Assembly: GCA_030762935.1 (NCBI GenBank)
Contig: CM060895.1
Span: forward strand, 34,685,501-34,749,500
Direction: 5' to 3'
Source: Hymenopus coronatus
Taxonomy: Eukaryota > Arthropoda > Insecta > Mantodea > Hymenopodidae
Length of the DNA: 64,000 nucleotides
Shown one piece after another: positions 45,741 to 57,695 of the stretch. The position numbers and the translations under genes were made by a program. The notes beneath the pieces are model-generated. The model ran no database searches, was not told the DNA's origin, and saw only the letters and a program-made list of their open reading frames with translations. Every line of letters begins with the position of its first letter. Position 1 is the first letter of the stretch.

Positions 45741-46067
45741 TTTAGTAAGTTTTTGTATATCTCTTACAGTTTGCCAGTATTACACAATTTAGCAAAATTC
45801 ATCCTCAATAAAGAAATTCTCAGAGGCTATTCACAGAAAATTCAAGATATTTAGTAAGTTTTTGTATATCTCTTACAGTTTGCCAGTATTACACAATTTA
45901 GCAAAATTCATCCTCAATAAAGAAATTCTCAGAGGCTATTCACAGAAAATTCAAGATATTTAGTAAGTTTTTGTATATCTCTTACAGTTTGCCAGTATTA
46001 CACAATTTAGCAAAATTCATCCTCAATAAAGAAATTCTCAGAGGCTATTCACAGAAAATTCAAGATA
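45741..46067 (-). repeat. 109-bp tandem triplication inside a HINE-like repeat
   Basis: Three consecutive units begin at 45,741, 45,850 and 45,959, each starting TTTAGTAAGTTTTTGTATAT and ending CAGAAAATTCAAGATAT. By eye the units are identical, far more alike than different copies of the family, so the triplication is recent. Each unit is the segment covering the AAGTTTTTGTCCATCTCTTA part of the element. Confidence 0.95.
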
Positions 46068-46424
46068 TTCTTTTGTCATGTAAATAACTTTAATATACGA
46101 TAGTTTAATCAAAATCGTTAGTCGTTTTTGAGAAAACCAACATTTTCTAATTTTTTTCCATGTAAAGGGTAATTTAGGGCGGGGGGATTTTCATGAAAAT
46201 CTTCGTCCCACACCCTTGGGAGATACTAAACTTAAATACCAAGCTTGGTATTTAACTAACTTTTCGTTTTTGACTACGCTACAAACACATACAAGTAGAC
46301 ATATTTATAAAGATGTTTTCTTTAGATCTCAAAGCATGTATATCCGGTAAAACCTTGGTAATGAAATATTTGAGTGGAATACAATACCTTCTCTATTCAT
46401 ATACGGGCTAGAGAAAGTAATAAA
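46068..46424 (-). repeat. HINE-like repeat, 5' part following the triplication
   Basis: TTTGTCATGTAAATAACTTT, GGGCGGGGGGATTTTCATG, TACCAAGCTTGGTATTTAAC and the end TACGGGCTAGAGAAAGTAAT. Confidence 0.9.
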
Positions 46425-46574
46425 GTTTTAATTTAAGGTTTTGTCACGACTGACCTCTCCATTCCCTGTTCAAGCAAATTTGTTCTCAATGTTGCGATTG
46501 TGGCGTAACATAATTGTTTTTGTTTTTAGCATACACACGTGTAGATTACCAAATACATAATCAATAAAACTGTA

Positions 46575-46862
46575 TGACCCAGCCCGCTTCGGGAGGTCCT
46601 TGGTGGGTCGGCCAATCAAGCTGAGGTTTTTTCCTGGTTTCCCTCAATCACCAAGGTGAATATCGGATGGATATTTAATACCAATACCCAACGTTCCACC
46701 TCCAGTTAAAAACAACAGCAAAACTGAAAAATATATTGTAAACATGATTGCGCTGTCATTCATCCACAGAAACTGAAAGCAGCTACACCGGACGGTACTC
46801 CAGCGCCATTTGCTTGTCGCGGAGCAAAGTAGTATGTTGCATAAGGCATGCGGCCTAGAAGA
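46575..46862 (+). mobile_element. tRNA-derived SINE, family B
   Basis: AATCAAGCTGAGGTTTTTTCCTGG, CAACGTTCCACCTCCAGTTA and TTTGCTTGTCGCGGAGCAAAG align with the long copy at 22,428. It ends in a (GGAT)n run. Confidence 0.8.
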
Positions 46863-46917
46863 TTGAATTGAATTGGATTGGATTGGATGGATGGACGGAC
46901 GGACGGATGGATGGATA
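46860..46917. repeat. (GGAT/GGAC)n simple repeat
   Basis: ATTGGATTGGATTGGATGG followed by GGACGGACGGACGGATGG; a SINE tail expansion. Confidence 0.9.
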
Positions 46918-47354
46918 CCGTATGAGTGCAAATGGTATCATCTTGAGTAGAGAGGTGAAAAAGCACTCTGCTTGGAGCGAAGCGCAAGTGGAATGGGCAC
47001 GAGGAAAATAATGATTTAAAATCTAAACATCTAAAATAGAAAATGACAATACAATGAACTAATAAACATGCATTTTCATAAACCGAGACCAATGGTAATT
47101 AAGTTTAAAATGCCTATGAAACAATAATTATATAAGATATGTCATCAGAATCCGGATGTTGTTTATAAATATGCGCGACAAAACTGTTGCATAAGAAGAG
47201 AGGAATTTCTATGGGAAATGTACCTTATTCTCATTGTAAGAATAGTTACTCCAAGTGTTATGCATGACCTGACTGGAACAGAAGTGACATGATCGTCTCA
47301 AAGCAAGACCTGTATTGCTCCGAAACTTGAGCAACAGAACAAACCCAGCCACAA
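46918..47354. other. unclassified stretch
   Basis: Nothing recognised up to the mariner's left TA. Confidence 0.4.
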
Positions 47355-47391
47355 TACGAGGGACACTATTTATATTTTGAGCCTAATAATA

Positions 47392-47393
<2 letters not shown>

Positions 47394-47431
<38 letters not shown>
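47394..47431. repeat. poly-A tract
   Basis: 38 consecutive A inside the low-coordinate end of a mariner. Confidence 0.97.
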
Positions 47432-47435
<4 letters not shown>

Positions 47436-47454
47436 TTTGTCACTGAAAATTGCT

Positions 47455-48508
47455 TTAATGTTTCTCGAAATATTTCCCTTTATGATCAATACACTTTTGC
47501 ATGCGTTCGAACAATGTCATTGTGTTTTGTTTTTGTTTCTTTTTGTTTGTTGTTTTCCCCTTCCCTAATGTGCTTGAGATACCTCACGCATCAACGGCTT
47601 CTTCTGCCGACGAAAATCGTTGTCCACGCACTTTACTCTTGTGTTCGGGAACAAAATGTCATTGATTGTCAACCTAGAACTGTTCAACGGATGACTCATC
47701 AATTCGATTTGTTGAGTGTTCAAATAGTCCGTTGTTAGACGAGATACGCCAGCGATCGCATTGATTTTATGAACAATTTGACGGCACTATTTTGTTTTCC
47801 TGATTTCAGCGAAGACTTCCCTCAAACTAATGGGCATGTACTATTCAGAATTGACCGTTTTACGTTCTTCTAAAGGGATTATTGTCACATGAACAGTTTT
47901 TCTGAGGAAAAAAAAAAACAACAACAAGAGGACTCCATTTCTATGGAAGTGCTTCGAGTGCGAACAACTTTTGTTGGATTTGGTTCATCTTGAAACACTC
48001 ACACAGTCGACTACTGTTTAAGTTCAGATTAATATGCATAGATCCATGATTTGTCACCTGTTACAATCTTATATGTATTTTCAAGCCCCAACATTGTATT
48101 TCTTGAGTATTTGTGTGCACAAATCCACACGAGCATCCTTTTGAGATCATGTCAAATTATGTGGGATCCATCGATAACCAACATTTATCACGGCTCTAAG
48201 ATCATGCACTGTTTTATATAAGCTGGTGTAACTATTTCACAGTCTGTGGCACGACTACTTTGCACTATCAGTTTTTGAACAGCATCAATGTTTTCTGGCA
48301 CAATAACCGATTTTGAACGATCTTCGCTAATTTCGACAGTGAGCAAATGGTGGCCACAATTCAACTCGTTATACCAGTGTTTCACAGGGGCAAAGAATGG
48401 GCCTTCATAGCCAAATGAGTTGTAAGTTCATCAATACACTTTTGCCTTGATAAGTCAGGTCGATAAATTAAAATAAATCAAACGAACATTTTTACGAGTT
48501 GATTCCAT
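47455..48508 (-). pseudogene. mariner transposase pseudogene
   Basis: This is the degraded reading frame of the mariner at 47357-48673. Recognisable blocks in order are the N-terminal VRLIYFNLST, ISEDRSKSVIVPENIDAVQ, RWIPHNLT, KIVTGDKSWIYAY (first catalytic Asp kept), VFQDEPNPTKVVR, TTDYLNTQQIELMSHP and ERMQKCIDHKGKYFEKH. They match the order and spacing of a full mariner transposase of about 345 residues. Frame changes between blocks and internal stops rule out a working protein. The start is chosen by alignment to the usual mariner N-terminus rather than by any upstream signal. Confidence 0.85.
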
Positions 48509-48675
48509 CTTTTCGCCGAGAGGCAACTTTAAAGTCACTGGAAACACAAATAACGCTCTATTGACAAAATATCTGTGAAGTAAGTGAAGATTAACAAACG
48601 CTCGGTGGAAACACCAGATGGCACCTACAGCAATCAGTGTAGCCAAGGGCCAAAATATAAATAGCAGCCCTCGTA

Positions 48676-49772
48676 CTCAAATTATCCCAAGAAACTAAAG
48701 TTGAAAGGATTCAAACGAGGCAATCATACAGGCCATGCTACCTGTTACCAACGCCGACTAATCCAGCTAACATACAAAGAATGAAATGCGTCATAACTGA
48801 ATTGCTATATCTTACCCCCTTATTATGCCCGAATAAAAACCTTTAAGGCACGAACATAGTGGTGTTAATCACGACGAAAGATCACAAGTCTGTGTGCGTC
48901 TCTGTTTGTTTACAACAAAGGTGTGTTCACTGATAAAACTTCTTTCGATTTTAGTACCATTCTCATGCATGTGATATTTGTTACTCAGCTCTTTTCCCTT
49001 ACACTGCCTTTTACTGCTGTCGTGCACTCGTAAAATTCTTTTCTTACGATAAATGGTCCATAAATCCAAGGTCTTTTCAGGGTATTTCATTTTAGTAGCA
49101 AGAAGTTTGGCTGCACTCCCATCAAATGCGGAGAGCAGTAAACAACTTTTTAAGTCGAATGTCTTCTTAAGCATTCAGCGATACGCGTAATTCTATATAG
49201 AATTCAGATTATGTTATACTTAACATAATTTTTCTTTTTTAATTATATTTTTAAGGTGGCTTTAACTTACTGATTATATCGCGACGGTTATGTTCGTGAT
49301 ACTCGTTTGTTCTGTATGACCAGGGATGCACAGAGGTATCATTAAAGTTATGAATTCATGCCCCATACTTGAGATGCGACGGATCAGTTTTTCCTTTTTG
49401 TGGCATATTAGTGTGCAGTCTGGTTGTTTTGAGACTATCCTTTGTGAAAGTTTCTTTATTCGCTATGAATTTTGTATACTCCTCGAGTTGATGATAGTTA
49501 TGTTAAAAAACTTTCAAAAATAAATGTCTTGACCCCCCCCCCCATATTCTTCAAACATGAACATGAAACAAGTGCATATTTTAAATTAATTCCTAAATTT
49601 TATCTTTATTCTTATATCCAAGCATAAATTAAATTATAAGTTTTTGTGCACCAGTTTTAATAAATTGAAAAAAGTTCAGTTTTTTGTTTTTGTTGTAATT
49701 GTGCGTTTTTAAAGCTATTTTGTAGCTCATTTTCAAACTTTTTTGGTCATTAACGCTTTGGTTTATGGTGGT
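48676..49772. other. unclassified stretch
   Basis: A 101-codon minus frame (48869-49174, opening MLKKTFDLKSCLLLSAFDG) has ordinary composition, but I do not recognise it and no exon borders or second copy support it. The rest is AT-rich with a C10 run near 49,535. Confidence 0.4.
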
Positions 49773-49984
49773 GTTTTTTTTGTTTACGCCTGCTTTTGCT
49801 ACATGTAGCACCGCAGGCGATGACACTGGTCATCAGAAAGTGAAGATGGGGCACCCGTGGAATGCGATGATGGTGGAAGCCGGAGAAAACCTACCCTGCG
49901 CCGCTTTGTTCACCACTAATCCCACATGCTGTCATCTGAAATCGAACCCGCCTAAGGTCTAACCACTCGGCCACGGGGCGGCCT
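49773..49984 (-). mobile_element. tRNA-derived SINE, family F
   Basis: On the minus strand it opens CCCCGTGGCCGAGTGGTTAG (A box) with B box GGGTTCGATTTC. It has a body and ends in a short A run (plus-strand T8 at 49,773). This is the full-length relative of the truncated copy at 14,451. Confidence 0.85.
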
Positions 49985-50996
49985 GGTTTGTCGTTGTTTT
50001 GCCATTATGCCGTTGACAGAAGCAGTTCAAGCAAGCGATAACAGAATGTCAATACGATTATCAGCTTGTACTGCAGAAATATACTTCTAGTGGCAATGAC
50101 TGCTAGAAAGATTCTCTTTGCTTCACATTCTTGAAGAGCGTTCGTTCTATGGCGATTTTTAGAAACTTATTTTGCCCTCTCTTCCCCATTCCGGTTCTTC
50201 TGGAGAATTACCAACCGCGGCCTCGATGTGCAGTCGCCCCTAAAAAAGTAAATTACGCCCAATATGGGCACGTACACGCGCAAGGGGGGAAAATAGCTGC
50301 AACCCTTTCTCGCGCTATATACACTGTTCAGGGCTTATAAATGGACACAACACGCGGTCGAGCTTTTTTCGGCTTCTTTCTTTCCAGGTCAATTACCTCC
50401 TACACAACTAAGATTCTTCTACAAAATGAGAGTAGTTCAAAACTCCACGTGCTAAGAAAGTAAACATATGTTTTTATGATACTCTTAATTCTAACATGCT
50501 TCAGTTCAGTTATGAACTCAGCAACAGTTGATTTTTCTAAATGAACAACGATTAAAATTATACATAATTAACATTTACTATGTATATAATCGGTTTACTT
50601 AAGAGGGGTGGGGAAACTAATCCCTATTTCATTAAGGTTGTTAAGGGTTTCGTGTGATAAAGGTTTTGTCACGGCTGTTTTATTACTTTCAAATATGGAA
50701 ATGTTTATTCTCTTTATAAATAAACGAAGATATACCGATCTACCACTGCAGTGTAATTTTCTTTTCTATTCATTTCCGTCTTGCTTTCCTTACTTTGGGA
50801 CACTGTGGCTATGGCGTTAAAACATTTCTTTGTTACAGATCAGACGCTAAATGCAAGGACGTCGGAACGGATAATTCTAACTACACTGTATGAAATGGTT
50901 CAAGTAAAAGACGTAGCTATAAGACGTTGTTATTCGAAAATAGGAATACGGTGTATCATAGCAATATTTATACCTATATATGTGTGTGTGTGTGTG
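49985..50996. other. unclassified stretch including a promoter-like island
   Basis: Mostly without features apart from the GC-richer 50,220-50,400 segment listed separately and a GT run at 50,983-50,998. Confidence 0.4.
50250..50400 (+). promoter_or_regulatory. possible TATA-type core promoter
   Basis: Features in order: the perfect inverted repeat GCCCAATATGGGC (50,257-50,269), several CG dinucleotides, a TATAAAT (50,336), and 27 bp later a C followed by a pyrimidine run (CTTTTTTC at 50,363, then CTTCTTTCTTTCC). That spacing fits TATA to start site, and the pyrimidine start resembles a 5'TOP leader. No downstream gene is identified; a short ATG frame follows near 50,420. This could be chance or a transposon promoter. 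Confidence 0.25.
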
Positions 50997-51022
50997 TGAA
51001 TGGAACATATCAGATTTTTTTC
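50997..51022 (+). repeat. HINE-like repeat, 3' terminal remnant
   Basis: Only GTGAATGGAACATATCAGATTTTTTT remains, next to a GT microsatellite: the 3' hairpin region by itself. Confidence 0.6.
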
Positions 51023-52039
51023 AGAGTATTTACAGAAGAGCGTATTTGCGGTAAAAATCTACTAATCGAATTTTTGTACAGATATCTTCCCTATTTGTAT
51101 AGATTAAGTGGTCGAGAATGTACAATTTTGATTTTCTATTAAGTTTAATAAATGATTTTCTAACAAGTGGTCCTTAAGGTGTGTGTGCGTAGACATGAAA
51201 TGTTCATCGTAGATAGTAGATGATTCAATTTTTCTCTTTGCAATTGCTAACGGCGGCGATCTTGATACCTAAGCTTGTCAGTGGTTATCAAGAAAAATAT
51301 AATAAACTATTTTTGCTTTATTCAGCCACCTGTATGGCAGTTATTGCTCTTAAGCAAAATCATATACCGAAGCTGGCAAAAACAGCAACCGCTGCGTCTG
51401 CGGAAAATGCACACCGTCTTTTGTTTGTTGCTGGTGGTACGTTGTTTGAAATTGCTGTTAAAGCCTTGTATTTTCCCACGTTGGCATCGCTCCAAACATC
51501 CTTTTTCCCGTGTCCTTACACACTGCAAAAACTTTCTAGAAAAGCTGTCTGGAGGAAATTTGTGAGAAGATTATAGTCCAGATCCTGTACAAAACAACGA
51601 TGGTACTCTCTCAAATGAAAAGTGGTGGAGTTCTATTGGACAAAATACTCTTGCTAATGAGAATATCTTCTGGACATTTTACACAATTTGTCTTAACGAG
51701 CCAAATGTTTGGTATACGTAGAAATGTAAAGTAATCACTTACGTTAAAGATTGAAGGGACTTGGATGGCCAAACCATAACAATTAATTGCATTTTGTCTC
51801 GTTATATGTGTGGAGTTTAGCACATAACTCATCTGGTCTATTTGATTAATGGCCATTTTATTTCTAAACTATAATTATATATTTACATTTAAATTACATA
51901 AACCCGAAAGAGAAGAAAATCAAACTCATTCAGGGAACTTTCTAAAAAGACGAAGGATTTCATTTTATACAAATAACTATAATATTTTATATAAAATGAG
52001 CACTCAGTAACGTTAATTTTATAATTTTCAGATACATAA
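51023..52039. other. unclassified stretch with open frames
   Basis: A 118-codon plus frame (51220-51576) overlaps a 96-codon plus frame and a 68-codon minus frame. The long frame has a hydrophobic N-terminal part and a basic C-terminus (KAVWRKFVRRL), but matches nothing I know. Composition is GC-richer than the flanks at 51,220-51,560. It may be a decayed transposon gene. Confidence 0.35.
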
Positions 52040-52245
52040 AAGCATCTGATGCGTTGCATCCATGTTACATTTGTTTTCATGCACTTCTGCAAAACTATTC
52101 TCACGAAAGTTTATTCCTGTATTTTTTGTTAATCGAGATAAAACTTCATTGCAAATCTACATATACATATCTTAAACTCGTGCATTTTAATCAAAACCGC
52201 TTGAGCTGTTTTTTCCATGGAAAGGATAGCTTGAGTCTTTTATGA
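52040..52245 (-). repeat. HINE-like repeat with large internal deletion
   Basis: CATCTGATGCGTTGCATCCATG and TTGTTAATCGAGATAAAACTTCATTG, then a jump to GCATTTTAATCAAAACCGCTTG and TTTTCCATGGAAAGG. Confidence 0.72.
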
Positions 52246-52264
52246 GTTATCTTCTAGAACTTCT

Positions 52265-52870
<606 letters not shown>

Positions 52871-54090
52871 AAGAACATCTGAGTAAGTCAGCTATAATAG
52901 TGATTGATTGGAATTTAATTGTTTGTTGTTCATAACGTCATAACGTCCCTTGGGGGCACGGGCTCCTTGGTTTGGCAGTCCTGGATTTGCCATAGGACCT
53001 TAATAATAGGACGTAGAAGCCATAGGACCTCATAATTTGTTCCAAATAACATGGTATTTCCTATTATAAAATAGCACGTTTTTGGTCACTTGTCTTTAGT
53101 CATTATTTATTTTTTACTGATTAACACTGGTTATCTTGAATGTGCTTGTTTTTCGTGTAGCCGTCTTGATCTGATGCTATCTCCTTGTCTTTCGCTGTTG
53201 TGGTCCATCTGTTGCCGAATGTTTTCTTGAGACCATCTTGTTTGTTGACGTTCCGCTCTTCTTCGTTCTGTCCTCGGTCCCCTTATCGCTAAGCCTGTCT
53301 AAATATGAGCAATAATCAGGAGTTTGAAAACTGATATTTCCTGTGCAATATCAGTACCTATTGAATTTTTAGGTGGGTTATAATAAAGTCCCTTACTTAT
53401 TGCAAGTTCCTTATAAAGAACGTAAAACCAACCTTTCAATTTACCCATAACATATTTCCCATGAAATCTCGTTATTGAATTTATCTAATTAGCGACGTAG
53501 GGTAAAGTAGCAGAAAAGTAGACAATGCAGATTTATTTATTTTATTTTATTTCAAAGTATTTTTCAACTTACGCGGTGCACCTTAATAACCGAGATTTAG
53601 AATTCAAAAATCTTTTACGCACAACAGAACATAATTTCAGTTTCCTAACAATTCTTGCGGCAGTTCTATTTTCTTAACAGGATACTGTGTTTCTTTATTC
53701 CGAAGTGGAGCCACTATTTGCTCTTGCCCTCTTGTCTTTTTTTATTTAAGAATTGCCAACTGTTCCCCCGATCTTATTCCTTTCTGGTTTCGTAATACTC
53801 TGGCTATGGATCTTCAGGGACACATTTCTGCCAACCACGTAAACCCTAATGAAAGTGAATCTCCTTGGCTTCTGCTGCTGCAGAGGCAAAAAACAGAGGA
53901 AAACATTGTAAATGAAGCAGCTTCCTGGCCAAGATACTTTGGCTCTTATTGTCTAACGAAGTACAGAAGATGCGCATGCGTGGCTTAGACTTATTTACAT
54001 TACACTCACATGCCTAACTTCTTTCCTCTACTGAATCAGATTGAAAAATTGTAATGATTAAAAACTACGAAGCTCCAAAATAACTTGAAA
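52871..54090. other. unclassified stretch
   Basis: Repeat-like CATAGGACCT text recurs at 52,990-53,035; a weak HINE-like piece may lie at 53,330-53,440. No gene. Confidence 0.35.
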
Positions 54091-54099
54091 TCTTCTTGT

Positions 54100-54234
54100 G
54101 TGGTTTACCGGGAATAAACCCGAATCAGTTGGGGGATTTAATGCTGTATCGGCATGCTGCCATAACTGGGCGGAGACCAGGAGATCCGTGGTTCAAATTC
54201 TGGCTATGGCATTGAATTTTTCAGTCTGACTCTA
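54100..54234 (+). mobile_element. SINE-like head, family I
   Basis: GCCATAACTGGGCGGAGACCAGG and a B-box-like GTGGTTCAAATTCTGGC; shares text with 55,930. Confidence 0.5.
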
Positions 54235-54475
54235 CTTTTCCAACTCATATTCTATATTGGGCTTTATTTTGGTCAGAGGCCTCTTTATCAGGCTTGAGGT
54301 TCTCTGAGATACCGTAAATCTACGACATGGAACCAATGGCTTTACCTCCCTTCCGAAGGAAGCCATAATAAGGATGTTTAGCCCGAAAAAAAAAAAGCCA
54401 TCGCTCTCCGCCAGATTTGAACCTGCGCCCTAGGACACCAAAATTATTTGGATATGACGTATCTCAATGGCGCCT
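54235..54475 (-). mobile_element. tRNA-derived SINE, family A, with head
   Basis: CAGAGGCCTCTTTATCAGGCTTGAGG, CTCCCTTCCGAAGGAAGCC, then a minus-strand B box in CTCCGCCAGATTTGAACC. It directly follows the family I head, suggesting insertion of one SINE into another. Confidence 0.82.
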
Positions 54476-54624
54476 TACATTGTCGTAAGTACTCTAAGTC
54501 CCGGGCGTCATAGTTGACCAACTAATACATCAATTATTATGGATTAACTCTTTCTTCTACATTAGCTATGTGTAGGACAGCAGTTTGAGGAATAGCTTGT
54601 ATGCCTTCTAATAAACGATAAGGT
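54476..54624. other. unclassified short stretch
   Basis: Nothing recognised. Confidence 0.3.
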
Positions 54625-54785
54625 GGTAAAAAAAGTAATGTGAATGCAACACACAAGATTTTTATCTAAATATTTAGAGCTATTTTTTCTAAAAAAAAAA
54701 ATCAACTTGCGAAACATGTTCCATGTAAAGGGTAGTTTGGGGATAAGAAATTTTCTAAATCTTTGTGTCTCTCATCCTAGGAAGA
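54625..54785. repeat. two HINE-like fragments in opposite orientations
   Basis: A '+' 3' end remnant (GTAATGTGAATGCAACACACAAG, to 54,665) is followed by a '-' body fragment (TCCATGTAAAGGGTAGTTTGGGG and TCTTTGTGTCTCTCATCC). Confidence 0.7.
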
Positions 54786-54920
54786 TTTATGGCACGTGAA
54801 AGAACCCCAAGCCTGAAAAAGAGGCCTCTTAGCAAAATTAAGCGGTATTTCACACCCAGAAGAGAATGGGACGCTAAGAACCACAACAGTTAAAGAGCGT
54901 CCATAAATAAAAATCCTTTT
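54786..54920 (+). mobile_element. tRNA-derived SINE, family A, 3' half
   Basis: CCCAAGCCTGAAAAAGAGGCCTC, GGGACGCTAAGAACCAC and AACAGTTAAAGAGCGTCCATAAATAAAAA. A further tail-only remnant (GGGACGCTAATAACTAC) is at 57,927-57,970. Confidence 0.78.
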
Positions 54921-55925
54921 TCACCATAATCATTATTATTATTTAGTCAACATTAAAATATTTTTGGAGAAATCTGTCAAAATTGTGGGTGGATTGCATT
55001 ACTTCTAGTAAGTTAGCTAGTGATGTTTATGGAATACCTGCGTAATGAAATCCGCAACGTTCTGTGGCTGTTACACCTAGATTCTTCTAACACACAAGTT
55101 TATTTACAACGATGCTGTTGAAAAAACCGTAACGTCTGAAGTGAAAGTGCATCTTTCCTAAGACACTGCAGTTCTGTATATTAAAACGACCTCGAAGGTT
55201 GAATTTAGTGCCAAAGTGGTAGTGTTATGGAGGCGTGCTGTAGTGAATATAATGCATATTGATGATAGGATCTCAAGAGAGAAGTTTGTCACTTGGAACA
55301 GTTCCCAGCTTGCTCATCCCTTGTGCAGCTCACGTTGTTCCACTGATAACCCTCTCACATACGGAGCACAAATCAGATGTGACCTAATGACTTAAGTTTA
55401 TCATGTAGACAAACTGATTTATCGCTGATATACCCTGCAGAGATTTGGATCTCTCTGCGGGCTTATTCGTCTAAAATAAAGTATTATTTAATACATATTT
55501 TAAAACACGCTGTCTAATACATCAATGTTAACATGCCAAAAAACAGTACTCAGGGAAACCTTTAGCATAATAAACAAGATCCAGATGGCAATGAGTAGTG
55601 ATATGAACTTTATCAGGGTTTTAAATAAACTACTTCATCATAAAACAAAAAATATAAGCCAGCATTCTATTTTATATTAATCATAGACTTTCACCAGCAT
55701 CTTTCACAAAACAATTATCACTTAGAAACAAATATAAGTAAATCATTTAATTGTTTTGGGCAGCAGCTACAATTCAATATTTCTGGCTTGGATTGAAAGT
55801 TCCTCGAGCTTTTCACCCATTCACAAGCTGCTTGTTTAGAAACGATTGCTCAAAATGAGCACTGCCACCAACATACACATAAGTTTACTTGAAGTCAGTT
55901 GAGGAATTTTATGTTGCCATGGAAG
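54921..55925. other. unclassified stretch
   Basis: No recognised gene or repeat; 55,130-55,440 is slightly GC-richer. Confidence 0.4.
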
Positions 55926-56040
55926 CGCAACCGAACGGAGACCAGATATCCATAGTTTAAAATCCGGCTATGACATTCAATGTACCTTTCCAGCCTCTAT
56001 CCTACCACAGTCTAGTGTGAAAAGAAACCAATTTATATTA
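55926..56040 (+). mobile_element. SINE-like head, family I
   Basis: GCCATGGAAGCGCAACCGAACGG, AGACCAGATATCC and ATCCGGCTATGACATTCAATG parallel the 54,150 copy. Confidence 0.45.
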
Positions 56041-56439
56041 CTTTTATTTATTTGATATGCTTTAGAGGCCTTTTACTAAGCACTACTGTATGCAGAACGC
56101 AGTAAAAGCTCAATGCCAAAAAGCGTTAGCAGACTCATCTCGACTCGGATTTACGCTTTATGCGAAATATTAATTGTCTCCTAAATCCTTATTTTGCATA
56201 CTCAATCCATAAACAACTATTATATCGGCGTCAATCATCTCAGAAGTATCAATCGCTTCATGTTGAAAATTAGCTTGAAACTTCTGTAAGAGAAGCCCTT
56301 TCGCCTGAGATTTATCACAAATCATTTCCTATCCAATACCATTTATTTTCTAAATAGCGTCTTCAAATTACTCTTACAAGAACATATTCTTTTAATTCAG
56401 TTTGATATAAAACATTACGTTCGTTACATGTACAAAGGG

Positions 56440-56740
56440 AATGACAGGTGGTCGCTGTATACTGGCCTTAAGATTTCATTCTTTTTCCATGACATCGTGG
56501 CAGCACTTATATATTTCGTTGTAGATACAGAGGAACAGGGGAAATCGAATCAAGAGTCATACTTCAAAAAAGTGGTGGTTATATACTGGTCTTAAAATGT
56601 TATATCCTTTCCATGACATCGTGAGAAACTACTGAAAGTTACACTTTGAAAAATTACAAAAGTGGCAATTCAAACCACTAATAAGATCTCAAAACTGACT
56701 GATGTCACAAAAAAAACTTAATTCGAAATAACCCTAGATT
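56440..56740 (-). repeat. HINE-like related fragment (divergent)
   Basis: CATGACATCGTGAGAAACTAC, TCAAACCACTAATAAGATCTC and CTGACTGATGTCACAAAA resemble the family's central part in a divergent subfamily; a near-duplicate of the first phrase occurs at 56,488. Confidence 0.45.
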
Positions 56741-57189
56741 CAAAAAGTCTCCGGAATAGTTTACTTTTCCTTTAATGTAAATTAAAGTAAAGGATATTTT
56801 ATTTTCAGGCGTTGGTAACGTCCATGACGATACTCCATTTCAATTTGCAAGCTAATAATGCTCGTTGTCTTTGTTTGGCAACTAGTTTTTGTTGTGTATG
56901 TATGTTCGTTAACCGCATTTCATAATGTCCGCAACGGAACACGTTCGAACATAAGTTTTGTCTTTTGTTAAACAAATCTCTGTCACAGACATTAAGAATG
57001 ATGGAAAAAGCTTATGATGAAGAAAACTCAAGTGCTTGGCATAAACGTTTGAGTCAAGATTTTCGAACGCTGAGACATTACTGTACATGATAGGTATCTG
57101 AAAATAGCCTCCAGGATGCTTTAAGTCTCTCCACACCCGGTGGCAGAAGTGTGTCACTGCGGAAGGGAACTGTTTTGAAGGAAATGTTA

Positions 57190-57695
57190 AGATTGCCTTT
57201 TAGTAACTCGTTTCTGTGCTATTTGCAAAGTCCTGGAACTTTCTGAATGTAGTGTGCTGATTGTTTTAAAGAGATCTACATTTTTTGTACAGTAAATTTT
57301 TGCCGTATCTTTTATGCTTTTTCCGTATTGCTAATTATAAAATGCATCCTAAATGAGGACAGCAAAGGCTATTATTACCAGAAAATTCAAGATTACACAT
57401 TACTCGCCATGTAAATATATTAAACCAGGTATTTTCATCAAAGCTATTAGATCGATTTTTGAGAAAATAAAATCGAAACTTTGTGCCTCATCCTTGCAAA
57501 TTATATATTAAAAAAAACATAAAAAAATCCTTAACCCACTTTGAGTTATGCTGTTCACGGACGGGCACAGACGTTGCATTTAAATTACTCCTTTTTAAAT
57601 TCAGATATATTTTTTACGAAATCTGGATATGGAATGTTTAGTGAAATGCAACGCTTTCTCTAACTTTTATAGAAAGAACAATATTCAGCGTATTT
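57190..57695 (-). repeat. HINE-like repeat, diverged body and 5' end
   Basis: GTTTTAAAGAGATCTACATTTTTTG, CAGAAAATTCAAGATTACAC, TTTTGAGAAAATAAAATCG and TTGAGTTATGCTGTTCACGG in family order, ending TATAGAAAGAAC. Confidence 0.8.

Larger units (their letters stand above)
47357..48673 (-). mobile_element. mariner-family DNA transposon, inactive, with TA target duplications
   Basis: The element is 1317 bp and is bounded by TA dinucleotides at 47355-47356 and 48674-48675. Its terminal inverted repeats share CGAGGG and CTATTTATATTTTG with a few mismatches. The transposase reads on the minus strand. A start-like ATG at 48508 opens MESTRKNVRLIYFN. A helix-turn-helix region and the linker VPENIDAVQKLIVQ follow. 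The motif VTGDKSWIYAY carries the first catalytic Asp. The C-terminus reads FERMQKCIDHKGKYFEKH with its stop at 47455. The family (D,D34D mariner) cuts and pastes at TA sites. The third-Asp region is degraded to SSRLTINDILFP, and many frameshifts and stops make it a dead copy. A 38-bp poly-A (47394-47431) lies just inside the low-coordinate end, a later expansion or insertion. Confidence 0.9.

Noticed and set aside
45741..46067. CRISPR-like array (three regular repeats)
   Set aside because: Units are contiguous with no unique spacers, and the genome is eukaryotic; it is a simple tandem triplication.
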